A stretch of DNA of 64,000 bases, from contig NC_064004.1 of the NCBI RefSeq assembly GCF_932276165.1, positions 1,808,001-1,872,000 on the forward strand, in the 5' to 3' direction. Positions within the stretch are counted from its first letter, which is position 1; every line of letters begins with the position of its first letter. Origin of the DNA: Plutella xylostella. Its lineage: Eukaryota > Arthropoda > Insecta > Lepidoptera > Plutellidae. This document shows positions 48,001 through 61,118 of this stretch, in pieces. The position numbers were made by a program, and so were the translations under genes. The notes under the pieces are model-generated. The model was not told where the DNA came from. It saw only the letters and a list, made by a program, of their open reading frames with translations, and ran no database searches.

Positions 48001-51000
48001 CAATGGCCGCCAAGCTCGACCAGACTGCCGGTCAGTATCGTTCATTTATTCATTCATTCATTCATTCACCTGTACTTGACATACATGGAGATAAACCCGA
48101 TAGTGGTGACCAATGGCCGCCAAGCTCGACCAGACTGCCGGTCAGTATCGTTCATTCATTCATTCATTCATTCATTCACCTGTACTTCACATACATGGAG
48201 ATAAACCCGATAGTCGTGACCAACGAGCGCATCTACCTGCTGGACCTGGCCGCCAAGCTCGACCAGACCGCCGGTCAGTATCGTTCATTCATTCATTCAT
48301 TCACCTGTACTTCACATACATGGAGATAAACCCGATAGTGTCGTTCATTCATTCAATTTGAAAACGCCATTAATTCTCGGTTTCAAAATCAACTCATTTA
48401 AGCACGATTTGGCTGCCGAAATTGACCAAAGTGCCGGAAAGGTGGCCGGCCCTTTATTTGGTTTATAAAAAGTTAATTTAAATATTTTATTGATTCTTGT
48501 ATCTAGTTCCGGTGATCCATGGTTATTCAGTAACTCACGCTAATCTGGGTTTCATAGGCATCTCCCAAGGATTCCTTAACAGCTGTTCGGCCAACTGACA
48601 ACGTCAAGACGTGAAAGTTTTGCATCGCGCTCACTCACATAGCGCGGCTTCGAGAGCGAGTGTAACAGATATTTTTTGTCACGTCTTTTAATGCCCCATG
48701 CTTTCCCTCCTGTCAATAAAGTCGTGTCTCCAAAGTACTCACGCTGTTTTAATAATAATATGAATGTTTCGCCTACAGACTTCATCTGCGCCAAGAACTG
48801 GGGCGCGGTGACGTTCCCGCCCCCATTTGGGCGCGACGCGTACCCCGAGGAGGCGCACATCGCCGACCTGGACGCCAAGAGTGGAGCCAGCTTGAAGGTC
48901 GGGGTCACCACTTTATTACAGCTTCCTTGCTTGCTTTAATAGTCCCGGAATTCCCACGGGAAACCCAATGACAAAGCGAAACTTACGGGTTTGGCTGGTG
49001 GGTTTTGTCGCTGTTTCACTTCGCTTTAAAATGTTTTCCCGTGGGAATTCTGGGATAAAAAGTAGCTTATGTGGCAATCCAGGGTGTCGGCAACCTACAT
49101 ACAAAATTTCACCAGAATCCGTTCAATAGTTTTCGCGTGAAAGTGTGACAAACATCCATCCGTAAGAAGCATTTGTTCATAATGAACAGCCCTATATCCT
49201 CTCACTATACCCTGGTGCCTAAGACTTGTCTAGATGTTTTCTCCTTTGGCCTGATTCAGTGCAACGCAGACCGTCCGCACGCGGATGAGGTTTTGGGTTC
49301 GTCGTGGATGAATTGGTTGCTGTAAGGTTTCATACATTTTACCATCAGTCGCGGACATCCGCTTAGGTCATCCGCATCGCACTGAAAAGGCCTTAAGATA
49401 GTGTAAACTCTTCCACGTAAAAACTACTGAACGAATTCTTATGATAGTTGACATTGCAGGAAGCTGACAGCTATAGCATAAAATATAGCGTACTTTAGCA
49501 CATATGCCAAAATTCCCACGAGGAAATCTTTTTACTCGACGCGAAAATAAAGAAAAAAGCTTTTTATACGTATATTTATTTTAAAAATTACATTAACTAA
49601 CCTACCTCTCCCCCACAGCTAACCATCCTCAACAAACACGGCCGCATCTGGACGATGGTGGCCGGCGGCGGCGCCTCCGTCGTGTACACCGACACCATCT
49701 GCGAGCTAGGGGGCGCTAGCGAGCTGGCCAACTACGGGGAGTACAGTGGCGCCCCCACCGAGAGCCAGACGGCGGACTACGCCAAGACTATCTTCAGTCT
49801 GATGTGCAGGGACAAGCATGTTGATGGGAAGGTGAGGATTTTGTGGTAATTTCGTCGTTGAGGCATCGACCAATCATCGATGGTATTTTTGTTTTAGGGG
49901 GCGCTAGAAAGATAGGAGGCGCTAGTGAGCTAGGGGGCGCTAATTAGCTAGGAGGCGCTAACTAGCTAGGGGGCGCTATAGAGCGTGGGAAAGCTAGCTA
50001 CCTAAAAAGTGTAGGGGCGATAGTTAAATAGGTATCTCTAGTAAGATAGGGACTCTATTGAGCTATAGAACACACCGACACCATCTGCGAGCTAGGGGGC
50101 GCTAGCGAGCTGGCCAACTACGGGGAGTACAGTGGCGCCCCCACGGAGAGCCAGACGGCGGACTACGCCAAGACTATCTTTAGTCTGATGTGCAGGGACA
50201 AGCATGTTGATGGGAAGGTAAGATTTTGTGGGAAATTCATGGTTGAGGCATCGACCAATCATCGATGGTATTTTTATTTAAGGGAGCGCTAGTAAGATAA
50301 GGGGCGCTAGTGAGCTAGGGGGCGCTAATTAGCTAGGAGGCGCTAACTAGCTAGGGAGCGTTAGCGAGCGTGGGAAAGCAAGCTACCTTAGGGGCGCTAA
50401 CAAGTGTAAGGCCCATAGTTAAATAGGTGGTTCTAGTAAGCGTAGGGACTCTATTGAGCTGTTGAATACACCGTAACCATCTGCGAGCTAGGGGGCGCTA
50501 GCGAGCTGGCCAACTACGGGGAGTACAGTGGCGCCCCCACCGAGAGCCAGACGGCGGACTACGCGAAGACTATCTTTAGTCTGATGTGCAGGGACAAGCA
50601 TGTTGATGGGAAGGTTAGAAATTCATCGTTGAAGGCGCTAGCGAGTTAGTTTCTTCAGAATGTCTACCAATGTACTGTCATTGTATTCAATCAAAACTCA
50701 CTAGAGATCCTACGTTCTATGAAAGAGGCATTCTTCATTTTCAATGATAGAGTCACTTTTACACCCTGCTATTTGATTCTCCCATAGTTACACGACAATC
50801 TATCGTGATTAAGATAGTATCAGTACTCAGTGTTTCAAAATACGGTATGTAAATAGATAATTGTGTTTGTGTCCAATACAGGGTGATTGGTAATTAGTGG
50901 CGGACCCGTTAAGGGGAGATAGAAGAGGTCAATTCTAGTCGATTTCAATAAGGTATGTACTATCCGAAAGTTAACCATTTCTGAAATATTAATAATTTTA

Positions 51001-54000
51001 GAATTTTATAAAAAAATCGTCCATAAAAAGTTTAAACATTTATTTAAGAAAAAGTAGACCTTTTTTAACCATTTTTTTAAAGGTTTCACATTATTAAATA
51101 ATTGAAAAATAATAATAGCTATTAAATTCACATAACTAACGTTATCTTAAGCCATAGGCTTCAAAACATCAAAATTAAAATAAAATAAAACAGTCACTTA
51201 AAAAAACTTTAATTATAATAAAAAATCACATAACAATTTTTGTTGCAAAATAGCTTTAAAACTTCAGTATTTCATTAGCTTTCGAATGAGGTATAACAAA
51301 CCTAAATTGGCCAAGGAATGCCAAAAATATGACTTACTTAACACAATAGGGCAGGTAAAATACTAGAACAAAAGAGTCACTTGAGTATTGTTATCTAAGG
51401 ACTACTAGGCAACCTTTTCAGTCCGCTCCTGAAATTTAATGCGTTCGGATGTGTTTAAGAAGCGTCCGTAGTCGAGCGGGCCTCAGTGATCGTAACTGAT
51501 CACTGCGGTTAAGCAACAACTGGCACGTTCAGCCATTGGATGGGTGACCGATTTCAACTGGTTTTTTTCTGGAAGCTTCCGTTCTTCGGACGGCACGCTA
51601 AGCCGTGGGTCCCAGTTGCTGCTTCGGCAGCAGTCGTTAAGCCTAGTCAGAGGCCTTCGGGCAGCTCGAAAACATCTGACAGTCGGGTTGCCCACTTACC
51701 CGACAACTCACTCAGCACAAGCTTGCTTGTGTTGGGGTTCACCAACCCGCACTAGGCCAGCTTGGTGGGTTCTTGCAATGGAAGGAGACCCGGAGTGCCC
51801 TATGGCCTACCTATTTAATTTATTAAAATACCTACCAATCATACCTAATATCTTTTGCATGAACTTAAATTCAAAATAATTTTATAACTTACATGTATAA
51901 AATATAAAAATACCTATTTACAATATCTACAGTTTAATATCATTGTTGTAAATCATAAAGTACTAAATAAACGTAAAAATAACTTATACCTATTCTAAAT
52001 TGTAAATTTAAATAAAGCATATATATATTAGTAATGTATAAAAGTAAAAATAATTATAATATAGTAAACATTAAAATAAGTGACAAACAGACAGACAAGA
52101 CTAAACGTATTTTATATAGATAATTCTGTCGAGTCGTGCGCCGGCCAGCGGTAGCGCATGCGGTGACGTAGAATCCTTATCGCAGATCTACGCGCGAGCG
52201 AGATCGCATGATATTGTTCATATACTCGCACGCGGCTACCTGAGCCGGCCCGCGGCCGGCAGTCCGCTTTCGCACTCCGCCGCTAGTAGATTATTTTATT
52301 CGCTAATTATTTGCTTGCGTCGAGAATACCTACTCCGCTTATTCTTAAATCTATTGTATGTGCTATCATTTCTAAGCTATTTCTTCTACTATACTTTCTA
52401 CTCCTTCTTGCTTCTTTCTAAAAGACTTTTGTGTGTGTACTTTGTGCAATAAACTTTACTTTCATTATTGTGCACTTGGGACTTTAATTGCTTATCCTGC
52501 CTACACACGCCACTATATGCCGTCCGAAGAACAGAAGCGTCCAGAAAAGAACCAGTTGAAATCGGTCACCCATCCAAATGGCTGAACGTGCCAGTTGTTG
52601 CTTAACCGCAGTGATCAGTTACGATCACTGAGGCCCGCTCGACTACGGACGCTTCTTAAACACATCCGAACGCATTAAATTTCAGGAGCGGACTGAAAAG
52701 GTTGCCAAGTAGTCCTTAGATAACAATACTCATGTGACTCTTTTGTTCTAGTTTTTACCTGCTCTATTGTGTTAAGTAAGTCATATTTTTGGCATTCCTT
52801 GGCCAATTTAGGTTTGTTATACCTCATTCGAAAGCTAATGAAATACTGAAGTTTTAAAGCTATTTTGCAACAAAAATTGTTATGTGATTTTTTATTTTAA
52901 TTAAGGTTTTTTTCTGTAAAGTGACTGTTTTATTTTATTTTAATTTTGATGTTTTGAAGCCTATGGCTTAAGATAACGTTAGTTATGTGAATTTAATAGC
53001 TATTATTATTTTTCAATTATTTAATAATGCAAAAACCATTAAAAATGGTTAAAAAGGTCTACTTTTTCTTAAATAAATGTTTAAACTTTTTATGGACGAT
53101 TTTTTTATAAAATTCTAAAATTATTAATATTTCAGAAATGGTTAACTTTCGGATAGTACATACCTTATGGAAATCGACTAGAATTGACCTCTTCTATCTC
53201 CCCTTAACCGGTCCGCTACTAATTACCAATCACCCTGTATATTCATAATCTATTTTAGTATCTGATGCATTATAACTAACACTTACTATGGAGTTCTTGT
53301 TCTTAAGAAAGATTGATTATTGTTATTAAACCTGTAACTGATTGAATATCCTCCCCCCACAGGTGCTAATCATCGGCGGGGGTATCGCCAACTTCACGAA
53401 CGTGGCGGACACGTTCCGCGGCATCATCTCCGCCATCGAGACTTACAAGGACGCGCTCGTCCAGTATAATGTGACTATCTTCGTGAGACGAGGCGGGCCC
53501 AACTATCAGGAGGGACTCAGGTGAGGAAACTGTGTAAAAAAAAAACGAAAATATGTCAAAAAGTGATTAAAAGTAACTATCATGTCGGGGTCACCAACTA
53601 AGACTCACTACCAGGAGGGACTCAGGTACGGAAATAATGCGAAGAATGTGTCTAAAAAGGGACTCAGGGAAAGAAAATAGGTTAAAAAGTGTCTAAAAGT
53701 AACTATCACGTCGGGGTCACCAACTAAAAAATCGGTCCTAATAGGTTTAATTTGGCAGCTAACGCGACAAAAACCAGTAAAATCATTGCGAAACGACGTC
53801 TGTTGCAACCCCAGATCGCAAATAGCGCGTTAAAATGCGCCGCGTCTATAAAGAAACCAATCTAAAATGTCGGTGGGCACTATAGAGCGCTAAAAATCAT
53901 ACGCACGCATAAAAAGTTAGTTGGGGTGGCTAGACACCTGTAGTGTAGCATTACCCTGTAGAGACGTACAAGGACGCGCTCGTGCAGTACAATGTGACCA

Positions 54001-57000
54001 TCTTCGTGAGACGAGGCGGGCCCAACTACCAGGAGGGACTTAGGTACAGAAACTATGTGAAATATGTCAATAAAATGCGGACAATGTGTCAATAAGTGAA
54101 TAAAAGTAACTATCATGTCGGGGTCACCAACTAATAATGCGGTTCAAAGGGGCGAAATTAACGGCTAGCGCAAGATACGTCCGTAGAAACCTATGATAAC
54201 GTTGCGAAACCAATCTGAAATTTCGGTTCGTCCTATAGATTGATACGTATCAGTCTATGCGTATAAAAGTTAGTTGAGGTGGCTAGACACCTGTAGTGTA
54301 GCATCACCCTGTAGAGACGTACAAGGACGCGCTCGTCCAGTACAATGTCACTATCTTCGTGAGACGAGGCGGGCCCAACTACCAGGAGGGACTCAGGTAG
54401 AGAAATTATAGATTAATTAGTGTCTAAAGCGAGAGTCTGGTAGAGAAACTATGTGAAATATGTCAAAAACTTAAATAAAAGTGTTGTCGGAAATATTTCA
54501 TCATCATGATGTCTCATGGGGGTCACCAAAAAGGGCCAATACCAGGAGAAATTCAACTAAACTAATAATGCTAAAAATATGTCAATAAGTGTCTAAAGAG
54601 GGACTCAGCTCAGGTAAAGAAACTGTGTGAAATAGGTTAAGAGGTGTATAAAAGTAACTATCAAGTCGGGATCACCAATTAATAAATCGGTCTTATAGGG
54701 TTTATTTGGCAGGTAGCGCCAAAACACAAAACTTTGCACATTTTTTTTCTAATGTTGTAAAAACAATGCTAATCTTAATTGCAAGATCAATAATATCATG
54801 ATGCTTGGCTTGGTTTATGATTTTTAATAAATTTGTAATTATTCATTCGATTTTAGATGCAAGAATGCAATATTCCCTGATCACGTAAAGATATATTATC
54901 ATGCCTCTATTCGGGCGATTCTCACCTACTTGCAAACCATGCGTGATGAAAACTAACTTACCATTTCTTCCACAGACAAATGCGCGAAGTGGGCCACCGC
55001 CTGCGCATCCCGCTCTACGTGTTTGGGCCGGAGTCCAACATGACCGGCATCGTGGGCCTGGCGCTGGGCCACGCGCCCATCCCCAAGGACCACCAGCTCG
55101 ACTACGCGCCCAAGCAGCTGCCCAAGACCAAGCCCGCGGTTAGTAAAAAAATCATTATATTGCGATTCGTCATAAATACAGCGATTCGCCATAAATACAG
55201 CGATTCGCCATTAATACAGCGCTATTACACGGGTTTGTTATTGACGTAGATAAAAAAAAATGTCGCGATTCGGCATAAATACAGTGCTAATACACGGGTT
55301 CGCTATCGACGTAGATAAAAATAATAATTATATCGTGATTCGACATAAATACAGCGCTACTACAGGCATTCGTTATCGATATAATAAAGTAAAAAATATA
55401 AACATCGAGATTTGTAATAAATACAACACTGTGATGGAACGAGCGTTAAAAGTGTTTATCGACCTGTTACTACACGGGATATTTTATGACTTAAAAAATT
55501 TGTGTTGAAGATAACTAACCCACCCTTTTCCTCTTCCAGCCAAAACCCGACCTCCAGATCCCCGAGCTGAACAAGAAGCTGTTGGACCTGGTCTGCTCGC
55601 AGGCACCCACCAAGCTGGACCTGGGCCAGACGATATCTACTGCTCAGCCGCTGTTTAGTGACAGGACTAAAGCTGTGGTTTGGGGCATGCAGAACAGAGC
55701 TATTCAGGTAATTAGAGATAGAAAAAAGTATTTATCGTCAACGAATTCGTCGATATCTCAACGCTGAATTCCTCAATGATACGCAAAAATTATAATATAG
55801 ACTCAAAAATGCATTTTGTTGAAAATCATCTTTGAATTCGACGATGTGTCAACGATGAATAGCCATCAATATCAACATAGACTCCAATAGACATATTCGT
55901 TATTAAATCTCTGGTGCTATATGAGTCCGTGGATGAGTCATCGTTGCCTCCTAGAGCTGGTCTGCTCGCAGGCGCCGACTAAACTGGACCTCGGACAGAC
56001 GATATCGACTGCTCAGCCGCTGTTTAGTGACAGGACCAAAGCAGTGGTTTGGGGCATGCAGAACAGAGCCATCCAGGTTTGTGTTTGGACTAGGCCTCTT
56101 ATAATGAGCCTGAAGCAAAAAGGACCAGGGATATAGCTCAACTACGTCATGAGAAACAATATTTTGGCGTTGCTATTCTGAGATTTTTTACATTCATTCT
56201 ACTACTCCTGTCCCCGCTGTATGATACCGTTAACGACGTAGATAAATGTTTCTATTTCGCGATAGAAATACTGCGATACTATTGATAGACCAAGCATTAA
56301 ATGTGTTTATCTAATTCGATAATAATATACGTAGCTATGTTTCAAGTTGTACAGGTTGATTGGTAGTCGATGTATTATAGACACTATAGGATTCAGGACG
56401 ACCGAATGGCGTAGTGGTTAGTGACCCTGACTACTGAGCCGATGGTCCCGGGTTCGATTCCCGGCTGGGGCAGATATTTGTTTAAAACACAGATATTTGT
56501 TCTCGGGTCTTGGATGTGCCCGTAAAATGGCAATAGGCCCGCCCCCTATTACATTGGGACTAACATACACTCTGGCGAAAAGTGGGTGCAGCAATGCACC
56601 TCTGCCTACCCCGCAAGGGAGTACATTAGTACAAGGCGTGAGTGCGTGTGTTAGGATTCACTCGACTGCAAATACCTTCCTCTATCAAGCACCTAACGGA
56701 ATGCATCGTCTTTATCACCCACTATAACCCTTATCTCTTTAGCCCGGCAAGAAACGTATCAGCTAACACAATTTTACCCCACACTAAACGTATAACATCT
56801 CTCTCTAGGGCATGCTGGACTTCGACTTCATCTGCCGGCGCTCGGAGCCGTCGGTCGTGGCCATCGTGTACCCCTTCACCGCCGACCACAAGCAGAAGTA
56901 CTACTTCGGCAACCAGGAGGTCTTCATACCGGGTGAGTGTTGCATTTTATCAGTGAGCGAGGGATTAAATGTCGGTTTCCGCCCCAAAAAAACAGTTTTA

Positions 57001-60000
57001 GAGCAATAGCAAGGAGAAGTATGTACTACTTTGGTAACCAGGAGGTCTTCATACCCGGTGAGTCCGCGTGACTAGTAACAATATGTATAGAGCGTGGGAC
57101 ACTCTTTTCTCATATGCTACGCATAAGTATATAGAGCGTGGGACACCCCTTGCTCCCATCATGTGTGGGGCGGGGTTCGAACCCGGGTCCCCGGCAGTGG
57201 TCGCCAGCACTTCATCTGCCGGCGCTCGGAGCCGTCGGTCGTGGCCATCGTGTACCCCTTCACCGCCGACCACAAGCAGATGTACTACTTCGGCAACCAG
57301 GAGGTCTTCATACCGGGTGAGGACTTATGGATCATAGCAATGTCTTTTACAAAACCTACTCCGTCGCGACAGCAACCGTTGCAAGCTGAAATGGGCCTTA
57401 TTATTCCACAAGACCATAGATAGAAGTACTACTTCGGCAACCAGGAGGTCTTCATACCCGGTTAGTGTTGGATTTTATCAGTGAGCGAGGGAGTGAGAGT
57501 CTGTTTCCGGCACAAAATTTAATTTTTCCAGCAGGAACTACCACAAACAGAAGTAGTAACTTCCAGGAGTTCTTCATACCGGGTTAGTGTAGCATTTTGT
57601 CAATGAGCGACCGAGCCAGCGTCGACTTTCAGAAGGCCTAGCACGGGGCTCAAGGCGCTCACGCCAAAACTTGACAAAAGTGCTATCGCACTCCTTCTCG
57701 AAATCGCGCCGTGTGAATGAGTGCGACGCAAAACTTGTGTCACGTCTTGGCGTGAGCCCTTTGCTAGGCCTTCAGCACAAACTATGACTGTGTTACTACA
57801 AAAAAAATAAATTAGTGGGTATTTAAATCAAAATTTTACACATTTAGGGTGGTTTGCACGACAAAGTTAATCAAAATAAATAGTTTGACTCTTGATGGCC
57901 AGCTGATTTTGTTAACATATCATTTTGTGTCTAAGTTCTTATGGTAAGGCCCAAAGTTTATATTAAACCTCCTTTCCCCCCGTAGTATTCACCACTATAC
58001 TTGGTCCTTATAGACTTCAGCAATGCCTTCAACGCCGTGGATCATGACCTTCTGCTAGCCGTCCTAGTAAAATCTCAGATCTCTCCTTCCGCTGTTAGCT
58101 GGTTCTCCTCTTATCTTCGGGGTCGCCAGCAGGCGATTCGAAGCTGCTCGGTATTATCCGACTGGTCCGATTTGTCTGCTGGCGTTCCTCAAGGCGGTAT
58201 TCTCTCTCCTTTACTTTTTTCTATCTTTATTGATTTAGTATCTTCAAGTCTTCTCTGTTCCTACCATCTATATGCCGACGATCTGCAACTCTACTGTCAA
58301 GTTAAACCTGAAGACCTTGTGTCTGCCATTACTCAACTGAATGGGGACCTTAACAGTATCCTTGAATGGTCCAACCGTTTCGGTATTCTGGTAAATCCTG
58401 GGAAATGCCAGGCAATCATTGTCGGCAGCTCTCAACTAATCTCTAACAATGACCTTAATTCAGCCCCTCTGGTGTTCGACGGATGTAACATACCTTTTTC
58501 ATCAACAGTTAAAGATCTCGGAGTGATTATTGACGAAAATTTAAGTTGGGTGCCACAGGTCAACAGTGTGTCTCGTCGGATTTTTGCTTCTCTGCATTCT
58601 CTTCTTCGACTTAAAAACTTTCTCCCTTTCCAGACCAAACGTTCATTGGCAATGTCTCTGCTCTTGCCCATTTTAGATTACGCTGACGTGTGCTACTTGG
58701 ACCCGACTGAAGCACTTCTTAATAAGCTGGAACGTTTGCAGAACACCTGCATCCGTTTCATTTTCGGTCTCCGTAAATACGATCATGTGTCAGGTTACCG
58801 CGCCAAGCTAAAATGGCTCCCTATTCGGGATAGACGGAATTTACGAATTCTTTGTCTTCTCTTTTCGATCCTTCATGAACCTAATTCTCCCTGTTACTTA
58901 AACTTAAACTTACTGTTTAACTTTCTTTCCGATACCCATAACAAGCACCTCCGCTCTTCTCATAACCTTTTATTATCGTTACCCCTACATCGGTCTGGAT
59001 TCATGCTAAATTCTTTCTCGGTCACGGCAGTGCGCCTATGGAATGATTGACTCAGGGAGATCATTCCATAGGCGCACTGCCGTGACCGAGAAAGAATTTA
59101 GCATGAATTGTATATATTTATGATTTATATGTATTGTATAGTATTTTGGTATTAGTAGGTTTAGGGTCATATATATTATATATTTATTTACTTAGCTTTA
59201 GGGTTTAGGTATTATTTTATTTTAGGAATTCCACAATCATAATTATGTTTTGATCTTTTTTTTTCTTTTTTGCACACCCGTACTTTTTGATCCTCGTACC
59301 TCCTGCAGGTTGACTGGCAGAAAATGCTTTTAGCATTAAGTCCACCTAGTTGTACATTATTACGATTGTAAATTGTGCAATAAAGTATAAATAAAAAATA
59401 AATAAATATACTTTTAAAAAAATACAAAATATACTAACCTCTGTTTTTTTCCACAGTGTTCTCTGACATGGACGTGGCGATGCGCAAGCACCAGGAGGCG
59501 ACGGTGCTCGTCAACTTCGCCTCGCTGAGGTCCGCCTACGAGAGCACTATGCAGGTGACACGGAAATATACTTACTTTTGTTTCACGCACAAAAAAATAT
59601 AAGCCGCGTTCCCAGTAGGCAAGCTCCTAAAAAGAATGAGCGCAAAACTAGCAAACTGTAAAACACTCGGCGTACTGAACAGTTTGCCTACTGGGAAAGG
59701 AGCCTTAATTTGAACACACATACCTATACAGTTTTGTGCAGCAGTAAAACAGGCGGATTTTAATCCACATATAGCTAGCTCATTATTAAACGGTCAGGCT
59801 CTCTTTTTACCCGACTGCCGAAGGAGGAGGGTAATGTTTTTCGATTGTATGTATGTTTCTTTGTTCCCTCCTGTAGCCTAAACGGGTTGATAGATTTTGA
59901 TGTATGAGGTATCGTTAGAAGCGTATTGATTGCGCGATGGTTATAGGCTATGCGACGTTATATTAAAATGTATATAGCGCCCTCTAGAAGCCATAAAGTG

Positions 60001-61071
60001 ATGATCGAAAAATAATATTTTTTCCAACTATGCCGTGTAGGGTATCAAAATGAAAGGGCTTGTGAAGCACATTACAAAAATATGCATATTGTAGGTATTT
60101 AAATCACAACACCAAAATTATTGAAATAAAAATTGTTCATAAAATAGAATCCGACTATTGACATAAAATTTCATAAAATAAAAACAACTAAAAAGTTAAA
60201 AATAAAAAAAATATAATTATAAACAAACAAAAAACCCGACTGCACGCCAAAAAGATGAAAACAAGTCCTAATGTTAATGGAAAGTATCGCAGGCGGGGAC
60301 CAACTTGACCGCCGCACAAAGTACCTAAGTAACATTCAGCTAAATGGTGAACCCTCTGCTGGTCCCCGCCTGCGATACTTTCCATTAACATTGGGGCTTG
60401 TTTTCATCTTTTTGGCGTGCAGTTGGGTTTTAACCTTAGAAATTACAGTAAGTCCAACATCCAACAAAAAAACGTATCTCTGACATAATGACATTTTTAA
60501 TTGTTATCTAATACTTTTACAGAAAAGTAAACCGAGAAATCTGAAAACACACGTATAAAATCAATGCTGCTCATTATTATGCTAACACTACACTTGCATC
60601 TCTTATGTCTACAACCAATACCTCTCTAAACCCTCTCACTCCCCATTCCACTTTATTTAGACATTGGCTTTAGTGCTTGTCACGATACTCTAATAAGGTT
60701 TTCGGTACACACAATCACAGTTTACCTACCCATTTGTTTTTACATACCTATCAGTTTTTTTTATCTATGTCACTAAACCCTCCTTTCTTTGGTATTCCCC
60801 AGGCGATGCAGCACCCGCAGATCAACACGGTGGTCATCATCGCGGAGGGCATCCCCGAGAACATGACGCGCAAGATCATCAAGCTGGCCGACGTGCGCGG
60901 CGTGAGTACATTATATACTACTAGCTGTTCCCGCGCGCTTCGCTTCGCCTTAAAAAGTTTTCCCGTGGGAATTCCGGGATAAAAAGTAGCCTATGTTCTT
61001 TCCCAGGGTCTAGACCGTATGTATACCAAATTTCATTCAAATCCGTTCAGTAGTTTTGGCGTGAAAGAGTA

Positions 61072-61118
<47 letters not shown>

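Noticed and set aside
47521..48361. Overlapping frames with SFIHSFIHS repeats
   Set aside because: These are readings through the TTCA microsatellite and exon 7 copies; the true exon reading (LTTFITALYR) ends at 47693.
51490..51560. 5S rRNA gene
   Set aside because: Only the internal part resembles 5S; both ends are replaced by SINE sequence and the unit repeats inverted within a transposon.
57068..57423. Frames of 60-89 codons after ACLY exon 13
   Set aside because: They are readings of a partial exon copy in several frames, without an acceptor or start of their own.
61074..61118. CRISPR-like or other ordered repeat
   Set aside because: A plain (GACA)n microsatellite inside a dispersed repeat.
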